From contig CM060107.1 in assembly GCA_030522415.1 (NCBI GenBank), forward strand, positions 51,076,307 to 51,140,306: 64,000 bases of DNA, written 5' to 3'. The notes under the pieces are model-generated. The model was not told where the DNA came from, did not search any database, and was given only the letters and a program-made list of their open reading frames with translations. Within the stretch, counting starts at the first letter, position 1; each line of letters starts with the position of its first letter. Shown piece after piece: positions 22,218-34,666 of the stretch. The stretch comes from Channallabes apus (Eukaryota; Chordata; Actinopteri; Siluriformes; Clariidae). The translations under genes were made by a program, and so were the position numbers.

Positions 22218-23860
22218 AACTCACTGATGTGGCTTGTTTCTTCAACATATCGTCTAGCAGATGTGCACATGTGTACACCCTGATATACAAACACGGCTTC
22301 TTCCAGAATAAACACACACGTACAGTACACATGTGAACCAGATGTAGACCGACAGGCGAGTCTGTGAACTGCAGCTGTTCTCTTCGTGCTTATATATTTA
22401 TTTATTTTCCTGGACCCTTTTAAAATTCTCTCTCTCTCTCTCTACCTCTTCCATGCTTTGTTTTGACATACCGATCTCAACATCACCCTTTATCTCTTGA
22501 ACGCGTGCACTGTACGTTGGCATTGTCGTTCAGACAAAAACCCCGCTCTTTCCGGCATCTTTGTTCGCGCATCTCCACCGCGGATATCTGGCACTCAAAG
22601 CTGAACACGAACGGCGATGATGTTCTTTGCGATAAACATTGTTTGACGGTCGTTTCTTTCATGTCTGCGCTCCTGTCAATCCGTCATCCTCCACCACATC
22701 TTGCGTTATCTAAGTGAATAGCATCTTTGACAAAAAAAAAGAGAGAAAAAAAAACCATATAAACGAACACCACGTTAAAGGAGTTCCTGGGAGGCCAGGG
22801 TTTCGGACGTGACTTCAGTACTTTTCAAACTTCCGTCAATGAAACGCTGGGATAAGTGCATCAGGGTAGCAGGGGAGTTTTTTAAATTTCATAACCCTTT
22901 TCTATTAGTCTGCTCAATTAAAAGTCCCAGTTTGACTCGAACGCTCCTCATATAGCCTAGATTTCCAATGGTTAAAGCACAACATAATTGTCTCATTCCC
23001 TGGTGTTAATAACCCGTGCCCATGCATAATTTTATTTATCTATTATTATTTTTTATTATGATGTACAAGATATACAAATATGTGCACCCCAGAACGCAAA
23101 ACATGATGAAATTAAATAGCAAAAATCATTTGACATGATTAAGCAAGCGCTCTTCCTCCATCCAGTCCTGAGTTCCTGTTTAATTTTGCTGCTGAGAGCG
23201 TTTGGGCAGAGTAACAGTAACAGTAACACCTCTTCATTGATTATATTCCTATAATGGCACGATAGCAAGTATTTTACTCCCCAGTTGCTCCATTATTGCT
23301 CTTTCTTTATTAAATTATACACTGAACAGAAACTAACTGCATGAATTCACAATGAAAGGTACACTGCCATAAATCATTACGCTTAAGGGCATTTATTCAG
23401 CGAGCGCGTTAGCAGCTCCATATGTGATCTAATATTTCTCTCTTTTTTTTTTATTCTGTTTGAATTCTGCACCTTATCACCTCTCTGTAAAGTCTGATTA
23501 TGTTGACATTCTGATTTCGAGGCCTGTCGTTCCTCGAGCATCATAGGCTTAGACAGGCAGACACGCTGAAGGTCAGAGATAACACACAGATAAAGGACGA
23601 AAGAGCAAATAAACAAACTAGCATGCTGAGTGATAAGGAGACTGAGCAAGAGAAAGAGAGAGAGAGAGAGAGGAGAAGAGTCATCTAGATAGAAAGATCA
23701 GAAACCAGTTTAAAGATGTTTTGAATTGGGATAAGTAGTTTAAACTGTGTACTAGACTGTATCATTGCACGGTTTTAGCAAACAGTCCCAAAAAGCTTAC
23801 GCTTTGTTCATAAGAAGTGTGGAGAAAGTAGATAAACTAGGTGTGATCAGGTTCTTATAC
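21991..23860. other. Low-copy sequence with microsatellites, no gene seen
   Basis: (CA)n is at 22183-22214, (CT)n at about 22430-22444 and (GA)n at about 23650-23672. Positions 22917-22949 carry a mariner-like 3' end word, AAGTCCCAGTTTGACTCGAA, also present near 28072 and 58404. 22460-22700 is richer in CpG, with an 84-codon frame without family features. Confidence 0.45.
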
Positions 23861-23869
23861 ACTCACGAA

Positions 23870-25615
23870 AATGGGATTGGGTGTGTTTTACTCTCATCAA
23901 GATGGGATTCCACTGGGGGCTGAAAAGATTCGTTCTGGAGCAGACTGGGTCGTACAAGCATGTGGGTGTATTGGTGAGATGAAAAGTCCTTGAAGCAGGC
24001 AGGATTGGTTTCTTGATAAGCAAAGGGGGCCTGATCAAACACATTTTCAGTCGGTAGGTTTGGACAAGATGTAGAAGCGGGTGGAATTGGTTAGCAGTCC
24101 TTAAGGACCTGGTTGGACTGGTCAGAATTCCTATGGTAGTGGACATGATTGGTCACAGTTAGATTTGGACCAGAAATTTACTTTGGCAGCAGCTGGGATT
24201 GCTCAGAATCCCTTAGATAATCAATGGGATTGGCCAGAAGTCCTATGGTAGTGGAAGAAATTGGTCAGGATTTTCATTCAATTTTCATGAATTTCTATTG
24301 TAGTTGATGGGATTGGTCAGAATTCCCATAGTGGTGGATGGGATTAGCCAGAATTTCCATGACAGTGGATGGGATTGGTCAGAATTTCCATGACAGTGGA
24401 TGGGATTAGCCAGAATTTCCATGACAGTGGATGGGATTGGTCAGAATTCCCGTGGTGGAGGATGGGATTGGTCAGAATTCCCATAGTGGTGGATGGGATT
24501 GGTCAGAATTCCCATAGTGGTGGATGGGATTAGCCAGAATTTCCATGACAGTGGATGGGATTAGCCAGAATTTCCATGAGAGTGGATGGGATTGGTCAGA
24601 ATTTCCATGACAGTGGATGGGATTGGTCAGAATTTCCATGACGGTGGATGGGATTAGCCAGAATTTCCATGACAGTGGATGGGATTAGCCAGAATTTCCA
24701 TGACGGTGGATGGGATTAGCCAGAATTTCCATGACAGTGGATGGGATTGGTCAGAATTTCCATGACGGTGGATGGGATTAGCCAGAATTTCCATGAGAGT
24801 GGATGGGATTGGTCAGAATTTCCATGACGGTGGATGGGATTGGCCAGAATTTCCATGAGAGTGGATGGGATTGGTCAGAATTTCCATGACAGTGGATGGG
24901 ATTGGTCAGAATTTCCATGACGGTGGATGGGATTAGCCAGAATTTCCATGACAGTGGATGGGATTAGCCAGAATTTCCATGAGAGTGGATGGGATTAGCC
25001 AGAATTTCCATGACAGTGGATGGGATTAGCCAGAATTTCCATGACGGTGGATGGGATTAGCCAGAATTTCCATGACGGTGGATGGGATTAGCCAGAATTT
25101 CCATGACAGTGGATGGGATTAGCCAGAATTTCCATGACAGTGGATGGGATTAGCCAGAATTTCCATGACGGTGGATGGGATTGGCCAGAATTTCCATGAG
25201 AGTGGATGGGATTGGTCAGAATTTCCATGACAGTGGATGGGATTGGTCAGAATTTCCATGACGGTGGATGGGATTAGCCAGAATTTCCATGACAGTGTAT
25301 GGGATTAGCCAGAATTTCCATGAGAGTGGATGGGATTAGCCAGAATTTCCATGACAGTGGATGGGATTAGCCAGAATTTCCATGACGGTGGATGGGATTA
25401 GCCAGAATTTCCATGACGGTGGATGGGATTAGCCAGAATTTCCATGACAGTGGATGGGATTAGCCAGAATTTCCATGACGGTGGATGGGATTAGCCAGAA
25501 TTTCCATGACAGTGGATGGGATTAGCCAGAATTTCCATGACAGTGGATGGGATTAGCCAGAATTTCCATGACGGTGGATGGGATTGGTCAGAATTCCCGT
25601 GGCGGAGGATGGGAT
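23870..25615. repeat. 31-bp minisatellite with decayed 5' flank
   Basis: The core (about 24290-25615) is made of some 43 copies of a 31-bp unit, GTGGATGGGATTAGCCAGAA followed by TTTCCATGACA. TTGGTC/TTAGCC and ACAG/ACGG/AGAG are the main variants. The 23870-24290 part has the same words (GGGATTGGTCAGAATTCC) at irregular spacing and is clearly older. An 11-unit block of 341 bp is duplicated within the core. No coding function is suggested. Confidence 0.95.
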
Positions 25616-25684
25616 TGTTCAAGAGTGCCTACAAAATTTTATTTGATTGGTGATGTGGTTTGATGGGATTTGGTGGAATTGGTA

Positions 25685-25728
25685 ATGTGTGTGTGTGTGT
25701 GTGCGTGTGTGTGTGTGTGTGTGTGCAG
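25685..25728. repeat. (GT)n microsatellite
   Basis: GT run with a single GC interruption, immediately after the minisatellite. Confidence 0.93.
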
Positions 25729-26006
25729 ACAAGTTGTACTACAATTCCTTTAGGAGTCACCGGGTGTAGAATGTTGCGTGTGGCCACAAAACCTTTGCGG
25801 GAACCTTTCAAGGTTCTGAAGAAAATACATATTTTTGTGAAAATGAAGTGCAATTCACCAGGAAAAAGCGAATAAATAAACAGTAAATCTAATACTGTAG
25901 CTTGCTGCTTGTTAATTTGAAACATTTAACAGCAAGTTAAGTAAAAACTGCATTCATTTGACCTTGTACAGCCTAATGAAGTCATCACTGCATACACAGA
26001 ACTACA

Positions 26007-26018
26007 TACTGTACTGTA
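26007..26018. other. Overlapping double footprint TACTGTACTGTA
   Basis: Two TACTGTA heptamers share a TA, as would result from two successive five-base additions at the same site. Confidence 0.6.
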
Positions 26019-29000
26019 TACAGCAAACCTGAGAGATATGTTTTCCAGAAATTTTTCAAGCTTAAATTATTCTCACATACTGTATTTCAAGTCAAAGTAA
26101 TTAGTCAGGTTATATAAATAGCGTTGATTTTGCCCTCACATGGGCCATTTCTCAACCAGGTCCTGGCTTTCTCTCCCTGTTGGTCTAATTAATTTATGCC
26201 TGAACTGAAAATGCCAGCATGAATGGAAGAGATGAGTCTGGATATACTGTACTAAGGTGGAACACGGAGCACTTGGAGTCCGTATTCACATATCCAAAAT
26301 CTTTTACTAAGGCTTCATCTACGTACTGTATATTACACCCAATCTACTTCGAAATACATCTGCTGAATTCATTTAAGCTCCCAATAGGCATAAATATCAC
26401 AAATATTTTACATTGGCTGAGGCTTAATCGTTGGCATATGGAGAAAAAGAAATGGGTTGCTGGGTTGCTGGGTGGTGGAAACAGACTTTTGGAATACGTT
26501 TTGGCACATGGAGGGTGTGTGTGGGGGTTCAGTCATGACTATACTTGGCTTTGAAAAACATTGTAATCTTGCGCACCTTGGGCTTAGTGTGGATACAGAG
26601 CCGTGTAGGTTTGTGTAGCTGTATATGTTCTCCAAAGGCACTGTGGACCCCTATGACAAGGCAGTGTGTTGGGGCAGTGGAGGCTCGAACCGTTAAGGTT
26701 GACGGTTACTAGGTTCCTTCAAGCTCCAGCACCGCCTCCTCTAAAGCCCTGATATACAATACATACTGTATATCGCCACCTTTTGCCAAAGTCATATAAT
26801 AATCAGTATGAATATTTAAAATGGCAATTTTATCAAACATAAAAACCAACTTTCTAAGAGACTATACAAAAAGCTCAACTCATTAAATTCAACATCAGCA
26901 TTCTGTCATTGTTTTTAATTATTTAGACTGATAATTAAAATAAAATAATAATAATAATAAGATGAAGAATGAAATGTTAATGAATAGTCTTCATGCACTG
27001 TTCTCTCACATGGGGTGCCAATACTTTCAGCAGTGATGCAGATCTATAGGAGCCTGGGGAAGTATTATACAGTGGTTTTTCATGCTTTTTTTTTATCACT
27101 TTTCGTTAATTAAAAGTGGACAAATAAAGCGTATTCGTTCTGGAGCGCATTGGAGAGAAGTTATGAAAACAGCATTATATGATTTCTTTCCTAAAACTTT
27201 GGTTCATTTCCACTACAGACAGCAGCACACACACTCTTCCCAACTTTCATATCCTGGCAGCACTTGTGGCAGGAAGAGCTGAAAAACCCACAAGGCCGAA
27301 AGAAATAAAGTCCACCTTTCTAAATTAGCACACCCCTCTCTTTTCTCCTGTCTCCAGCAACGCTTTGGTCTGGCATCTCCATTGGCACGTGTCGACCAGT
27401 CCATTAATCACATGCTCCCTCTATGTTTTTTTTTTTATTTCTTTTCTTTTGAATACAGAAGCAGTAACTATTTGGGAGGCCGTTAGCTGACTGTATGTTA
27501 TTAGATTATTATTAGTGGTGAGTGGGCGCTTTCCTGTCTATGAGGGACAGAAATGCTGTGGCTCTGGCTCACGTCCATGGAAATAGAAGATGCAGAAATG
27601 GCTAAGTTCAGTTTTAGAGAGAGAGATGGGTTGAGTGAGAGTTGCAATAAAATAATTAGCCTCATAAATCCAAATGAAAGAGTTGATTCATGATAAGGAG
27701 TATTGGGTTGCCAAATCCTCCTAAAGCTGAACAATATATCATTCAATTACCGCGACGTTCCTTCGTTTTATAGCAAACACTCTATGATTGATTCATTTTA
27801 TTAATTACTGTAGGTATGGTGTGTTATTGTTGATGTGGTATAGTCTCTCTTAGGAAGATGAATATTTAATATTGTTTGTTGTCAGTGATTACCAGCGGTT
27901 GGAGGTAAAGCTGGAGGTTTTGGTTATGGTTTCTTGGTCATATGGCGAGCTTGGGGTTAATTAAATTTCATTTTATTTTATTAAAGCTTTTCAATTTGAC
28001 AAAAACATCTTATTAAAGAATATTCAAAGTTAAGGCACGCATTGATTGTTTGATTATTGATTGATGTAATTAAAAGTCCTGGTTTGACTTGAACGCCCAT
28101 CGAAATTGACATTCGACTCCGTGTCCTGAATACTGATTCCAGATTCCAATATGCAGTGAAAGACATAATCATAGTTTATTACTAATAACAATTATTTCGT
28201 TTGAAGCAATTTTACTATTAGCATAGTCTATAGCCGCGATTACGCGGCTAGCTAACATTTAACCTCAGCTAACTTTATATGATATGAAATATATCTATTT
28301 TAAAACCAGCATAAGGAGATTTGGAGATTTGAAATGAAACAAAACAAAAATGAACAAACAAACAAACAAACAAAAAGTGTTTGTTTTTTAAAATCCTAAA
28401 ATAGAAGCCCCCTAGTGGCTTGGAGGTCTTATAACATATCAATACATACACTGTATATAACATATAATAAAAGTATATTTTATGGATATTTTTTCAAAGT
28501 GATTTATGATGTCATAGTAGAACCCTTCTGTAATAATAACGTCCCTCGACAAAGGTTCGATCCCCATCCTCACTAAAACTCATTGATTATTGATCGCTGC
28601 TCCAGGCAGGCTATTTCCCATTACTCTCTGCGGTACGACAGCAAAATAAATGACCCACACACACACACACACACACTGGGAAAAGCTGATAAAGGTGAAT
28701 GTGTAGAAGAGGTCACCAGGTGCTGGTCTAACTTTATTACTGTAGACCTCTTTCAGCTTGTTGTTCTCTCTCTCTTTCTGTCTCTCCCCCACACACACAT
28801 ACAGTACACACACACACACACCTTTCTTAGGAATCAGTAGAAACGCAACAAAGCCTTTGTTGATCATAAATAAAACGAAGTAAATAAAAAATCTAGACAT
28901 CATAAGAGGGAAAGTTGTGATGTCACAAAAACTATGGCTTAAAAATGTACAAATAACAACGTTATAAAGCCCGTACCTGAGCAGAGTGTGTGTGTTTTCA

Positions 29001-29747
29001 TAGATGGTAGTAAGACCGAAGCAAGGACATCCAACTCAACTTATTTTTCTGTAATCTGTGTTTATTAAAGCCATTGCTGTCGTTAATCAGCATAATAATA
29101 AAAACCAAACAGTAGTCTGATAAATGATCCTGATCGCAGCACAAGGAGTATTTTACTCATTCGACTCCTCACAGCGCTACAGCCAAGCCTGACCACAGCA
29201 TCTGTAATGAGAACCGTGAAAATCAATGAATAGATCACGCCATTATGAGGCTTATTATCATTTAAACAGATCGCTGGATGATATCCCAATAGTGCCAGTG
29301 CATAAAGAATAATAATAATAATAATAATAATAATCATAATAATGAATTAATCCCAAACTCGTGACCAATCAGAATTGAGACTCCATCAGCAGCGCGGCGT
29401 CACACTCCAGTTGCTCGATCCGTTGCTAGTTGATGCAAACATCTGAATGAAGCCCTGCAGGACTTTACCTTTGCTTCCTTATTGTCAGCGGTTCCACTGA
29501 AAAATCTGCAGCCTCTGTGCCGGGGGACTGCGAGAAAAGGGCACCATGAGGGAAGCGCAGTGTCAGCATTTCCACACCACTTCCTCACTGTCATTCTGGA
29601 CAAATTGGCTCGCATTTACAACCAACGTCCTTTATCCAGCCCAATGTGAATGATATCTCAATCTGTAATGTGCTTTATCTGCCCTTTATTAACATTACTA
29701 GAGTATAATCTTATATATATATATATATATATATATACAACACACAC

Positions 29748-29784
29748 TACAGTACAGTACATATATGAATACTACAGTACTGTA
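29748..29784. other. Cluster of four overlapping footprint heptamers
   Basis: TACAGTACAGTA at 29748-29759 and TACAGTACTGTA at 29773-29784. The second could alternatively be a relic of a Tc1-like end reading TA-CAGTACTGTGC. Confidence 0.55.
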
Positions 29785-30117
29785 TATAAATAAAAGAAAG
29801 GTTTCGTCTGTACATTGGTCTTTATGTTTTATACAGGTATTTGCCTGGAGTTAAACCTGCACCATCAAATGAAATCAAAATGTTTAATAGAAATTAAGTT
29901 AGGAGCACTTAATGTGGGCGCATCTTAAATCGACTGCTGGACAGAATTTACTGAAACTTTCTATCTTATTGATACTTAGATCTCTGCCTGTTTAACCTGC
30001 ACCATAAGTGAAATCAACACGTTGATGTTATGAACACCTATGTGTCGGATTTGATAATCTACTTTACAATAAGCTACTAATGCGCTACAGTCTCAATGTA
30101 AACAAACACCTGCACCA

Positions 30118-30478
30118 TTCATTCATTCATCTTCTATACCGCTTTATCCTGTATTTAGGGTTGCGGGGACCTGGAGCCTATCCCAGAAGACTCAGGGAAC
30201 GAGGCAGGGTACTCCCTGGACACCGTGCCAATCCATCGCAGAGCACACACACACACTCATTCACACACTATGGTCAATTTAGGAACGCCAATTAGCCTAA
30301 CCTGCATATCTTTGGACTGTGGGAAGAAACCGGAGTACCCGGAGGAAACCCACCAAGCACGGGGAGAACATGCAAACTCCATGCACACAGAGACGGGAAT
30401 CGAGCCTGGCCGGGAATCGAACCCGGACCCTGGAGGTGCAAGGCGACAGTGCTAACCACTACACCACCGCGCCACCAC
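30118..30478 (-). mobile_element. tRNA-headed SINE, full-length copy
   Basis: Minus-strand copy with its (TGAA)n tail at 30118-30131 and the complete tRNA-like head at 30400-30478. The B-box GGTTCGATTCC is at 30413-30423 in complement, followed in the body by a second B-box-like GGCTCGATTCC. A perfect 12-bp duplication, ACACCTGCACCA, flanks it at 30106-30117 and 30479-30490. This is the reference copy of the family in the window. Confidence 0.92.
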
Positions 30479-30644
30479 ACACCTGCACCAATAGATATTA
30501 ATTATAAAAACTAATCTCAATATTTTTACTGGAATTAGTTCATATTTTCACTTTGGATGAAAAAACAGCGCTGAAGTGGTATATGTGAATTTTATGTTTA
30601 GAAAACACTAAACAAGTAATTTGGTATTCGTTTCGATTCTACAA

Positions 30645-31115
30645 TAGTGACGGGTCGTTCATGAACGATTATTTCTTTTTGAACGAGTCTTTAACGTGAC
30701 TCAGAAGAACGAGACGTCTTGGAGAGTGATTCGTTCATTTTCTACTGGGTGCACATGCGCAAAGCATCGCAAAACCTCCGTAGGAAACAGAAACACGTAG
30801 TTAACTCTTGGTTAAGTCTTTTGGTCCGAATCGTTCGTTCTTTTGTCACATGACTCCCATAGACGCTACGCAATAGATTCAAAAGAATGAACGACTCGGA
30901 CTAGAAGATATGTGAGGTGAGCTACTCATTCTGTTTATTATAATATGTCCTTAGCTGCATGTCAACAGCTGTGTTGGGGGTCTGTTTATTGAAAATGTAA
31001 CAATTTATTTCATTCCTGATCAAAAGAACAAAATAAACTAAATGACACAAAAAAAAAAAAAGATTTGTTCGTTTTAGAAACGAGTCACTAAAATGATTCG
31101 AACTTGCCATCACTC
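30645..31115 (+). mobile_element. hAT-like non-autonomous element (MITE)
   Basis: A 471-bp element bounded by a perfect 8-bp duplication, TTCTACAA, at 30637-30644 and 31116-31123. The ends are imperfect inverted repeats: TAGTGACGG on the left and the complement of CCATCACTC on the right. Eight-bp duplications and TAGTG-type ends fit hAT elements. No transposase frame is present. A related copy in opposite orientation lies at about 56589-57095. Confidence 0.72.
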
Positions 31116-31123
31116 TTCTACAA

Positions 31124-31849
31124 GTCCACGTACAAAGTTAATCTATGAACCACTACAGTTCACCTTTGGATAATGTTTGAACTGCTACAGTTTTCTAACA
31201 TTCTGATGATCTCTTTATGACTTCAGAACTTGAGATCGCACTGGTTCAGGATCGACCCAAGAAATGGGGGAAAGTCCAAAAAACACAAAACTAAAGATTC
31301 TACACTTTCCAGCCTAGTATTATTCACCTCTGCTGAGTCCGAATGAATGTATTCTTTTGGTTATGGCTGAGCTTCACACAACGCATAGTTAAGAAGCTAT
31401 GAAAAAAAAATGTTTTTTCAATGTTTGTGTAATCAATGTTTTTCTCATATACAACACAAGTCCAGTGTGGAATAAAACAACACTCACTTTGCATGCGTGT
31501 CAAAACACCTAATAGAGTTAAATCCAGTCCGCGCTTGGCTTTAAGCTAATAAAGTGTCTCGCGGGTAATGTGTTGTTTATTACGCTACACCGCTTGTCTA
31601 ATGCGCTAAATGTATCAGATTGCATCCCGAAGGCCCGCGGAACCGGAGCTGTGCTCAGAAACACAGCGACACTGCTCTCGGTCGCTGCTAGCCGTGTCTC
31701 TATTACACTTTGCTAATTCACTCTCGCTACGATGGCGGAGCAGGAGAAGCTAGCTGAGCTTCATTAGCATGTACAGCTTTAGGCTAGCTCACATAACAAG
31801 CAGTGAAACACAGATATGACTTACACAATCCTAAACAGATCAGAGCACA

Positions 31850-31887
<38 letters not shown>

Positions 31888-32434
31888 TGTACTGTACTCT
31901 TGCCAGGAAGACTGACGGTTTCACCTTAGGCACAATTGTTTTTTACCAGGAGTGAGTCAGTAGAGAGTGTGGAGCGAGAGAATGCAGGAAATGTGAGATG
32001 GAAAGAAGGAGAAGTGGAGAGAGAGAGAAAGAGAAAGGGAGCTATAGACTATAGTGAGCACGGAGAGAGAAATGTGCTTTAAATAAAAGGCTGAAAAGAT
32101 TGATAAGTCAGTGTGTGAGTGAGTGAGTGAGTGAGTGAGTACATCAAAGGATGAATAAGTGAGTGAATAAGTGCAGTACTTGACTGACAGCCATTATGTT
32201 TACGAATTAATATGTGGGCGAGAAAGTAAATGAATAGACGAATATATAGCGTATATCGATGAGCGACCGAGCCAGTGTGTGTGTGTGTGTGTGTGTTTGT
32301 GAGTGTGAAAATGTTAGAAAAATCAATAAGCAGGTCAAAGAAAGTGAGTGAGAGTGAGGACAGGAGGTAGAGTGAGTGAGTGAGTGAGTGAGTGAGTGAG
32401 TGAATGGGTATGTGTGAACAAACCAGCCTATGTG
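31124..32434. other. Low-copy sequence with GT/GA and GTGA repeats
   Basis: No gene is recognised. (GT)n(GA)n lies at 31851-31887, followed by TACTGTA at 31890-31896. (GTGA)n is at 32112-32140 and 32365-32403, and (GT)n at 32276-32296. 31600-31800 contains several CTAGCTNA words and CpG sites. Confidence 0.5.
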
Positions 32435-33672
32435 TGAGGGTGAGTGAGAGTGAAAGGGAGAGTGTGTGAGTGTGAGTGAGATGGTGAGTGTGAGTGCACT
32501 GCATAGCGTCTATGGGAGTGAGTGGGTGAGTGAGCGTGAAAAAGAGAGTGTGAGTGTGTGAGGGTGAGTGAAAGTGAAAATGTGTGAATGAGAAGGTAAG
32601 TGAGTGTGTGAGAGTGAGTGAGAGTGTGTGAGAGTGAGTGTGAGTGAGTGGGAGAGTGTGTGAGTGTAAGTGAGAGGGTGAGTGTGTGAGGGTGAGTGAG
32701 AGTGTGTGAGGGTGAGTGAGAGTGTGTGAGGGTGAGTGAGAGTGTGTGAGTGTGAGTGAGAGGGTGAGTGTGTGAGGGTGAGTGGGAGTGAGTGGGAGAG
32801 TGTGTGAGTGTGAGTGAGAGGGTGAGTGTGTGAGGGTGAGTGAGAGTGTGTGAGGGTGAGTGGGAGAGTGTGTGAGTGTGAGTGAGAGGGTGAGTGTGTG
32901 AGGGTGAGTGAGAGTGTGTGAGGGTGAGTGAGAGTGAGTGGGAGAGTGTGTGAGGGTGAGTGGGAGAGTGTGTGAGTGAGAGGGTGAGTGTGTGAGGGTG
33001 AGTGAGAGTGTGTGAGGGTGAGTGAGAGTGAGTGGGAGAGTGTGTGAGGGTGAGTGTGAGTTAGATTGAGACTGTGAGTGAGAGTGAGAGTGTGTGGGAG
33101 AGTGTGTGATGGCAAGTGTGAGAGTGTGAGAGTGTGAGTGAGAGTGAGAGTGTGTGATGGCAAGTGTGAGAGTGTGAGAGTGTGAGTGAGAGTGTGTGAT
33201 GGCAAGTGTGAGAGTGTGAGTGAGATTGAGAGTGTGAGTGAGTGGGAGAGTGTGTGAGGGTGAGTGGGAGTGAGTGGGAGAGTGTGTGAGTGAGAGGGTG
33301 AGTGTGTGAGGGTGAGTGGGAGAGTGTGTGTGAGTGGGAGAGTGTGTGAGTGGGAGAGTGTGTGAGGGTGAGTGAGAGTGTGTGTGAGTGGGAGAGTGTG
33401 TGAGGGTGAGTGTGAGTGAGTGGGAGAGTGTGTGAGGGTGAGTGTGTGTGAGAGTGTGTGAGGGTGAGTGGGAGAGTGTGTGTGAGTGGGAGAGTGTGAG
33501 TGTGAGTGTGTGTGAGTGTGAGAGTGTGTGAGGGTGAGTGTGTGTGAGGGTGAGTGTGTGTGAGAGTGTGTGAGGGTGAGTGGGAGAGTGTGTGTGAGTG
33601 GGAGAGTGTGTGAGTGGGAGTGTGTGTGTGAGTGGGAGAGTGTGTGAGAGTGTGTGTGAGTGTGTGTGTGAT
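32435..33672. repeat. G-rich GTGAG/GTGTGAGGGTGAG array
   Basis: About 1.2 kb made almost only of GTGAGT, GAGAGT, GTGTGTGAGGGTGAG and GGGAGAGTG words in mosaic order. C is nearly absent from the plus strand. The 231- and 141-codon minus-strand frames (THTLTLSH) are artefacts. The strong G skew could favour R-loops if transcribed rightward; this is inference. Confidence 0.93.
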
Positions 33673-33679
33673 TGATGAA

Positions 33680-34320
33680 TATGCAGTTAAGGCTGAGCTA
33701 AAGGCTACAGTGACCTTTTATAAACATGGCCCCAGTTCACCACTGATTATTCAACATTTTGGGGTTTTTAATTTTCTTTTTCCGCTTTTTTTCCCATGTT
33801 GAAGTGCACCATATGCAAATGCTAACACCGCCGAGACCAATTACTGTATATGCCAAGCCTATTTTGGAGCGAATGACAGTTATTGAGCACTCTGTTGGGA
33901 CGTTCCTTTTTATGAGAATCTTCACCTCGGTGATTGAAAACCAAATTGGATTCCAAGGTTTTACTCGCTATTGTCCTCCAGCGTCCGTAAAATACGCTCA
34001 TGACTCAAAGAAAACAAAAGGTGCAAACTGTGAGGCAGAAATGAATCTGATTACATTGTACAAAATTACACCGTGAACGCCGTTCCGTTGCCTCGCATCG
34101 CCTTCTCACACAGACTCTTCTGAAGTTATAGTGGATCTTAGAGCGACAGCGGCAGAACAATGACACAGAACAGTGATGCTAAAATCTTCCCCTTTCACAG
34201 AAGTGCATGCTGTTGGGATTACTTATGAGCCGTGGACCGGAGAATGATAACGTCAGTATGGAGAAATCGACGTGAGCTAAACAAAGGGATGGAAAAGGGA
34301 AATTTAAGGAACAAGGGGGC
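33680..34320. other. Low-repeat block, candidate conserved non-coding DNA
   Basis: This repeat-free segment contains an octamer ATGCAAAT at 33813-33820 and a TACTGTA at 33842-33848. A 105-codon frame lacks any family feature and starts in a T-rich run. Regulatory function cannot be shown without comparison to other fish. Confidence 0.3.
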
Positions 34321-34666
34321 AAATACAGTGACAACATCAGTGTTTATTACAGACGTTATTAGCTGATTAGTCTCGGGCTACATCAGGTTGCCAATGCACA
34401 ACTTTGAACTTGAGTTCAACTGGACTGATATAAACACTGCAGGGTATGAATTCATTCATATCTGTGTACCTATGTATCTTTATGTCTATCTACACTGCAT
34501 GAACAATAATAAAAAAGCGATTAATTTCATTGAAGAATTGAAAAAAATAAATTAAATAAAAGGGATTACTTAATCACTTAGCTTAATCACTTTTTTTTTT
34601 TTAAATATTTTTTGTTGTTGGTGTGATTCAGTGCTTTATAGTTTGAATGTATAGTTAGATCCATTT

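Larger units (their letters stand above)
25729..30105. other. Low-copy AT-rich sequence, no gene seen
   Basis: No gene is recognised. The stretch is dense in TACTGTA-type heptamers: 25893, 26007, 26012, 26078, 26245, 26324, 26764, 27806, 28738, 28800, 29748, 29753, 29773, 29778. A mariner-like 3' word lies at 28068-28101. Microsatellites are at 28656-28677 (CA), 29309-29340 (AAT) and 29713-29738 (TA). 29400-29640 is low-repeat and GC-richer. Confidence 0.45.

Noticed and set aside
32079..33205. 231- and 141-codon minus-strand frames
   Set aside because: HTLTLSH translations of a GTGAG array.
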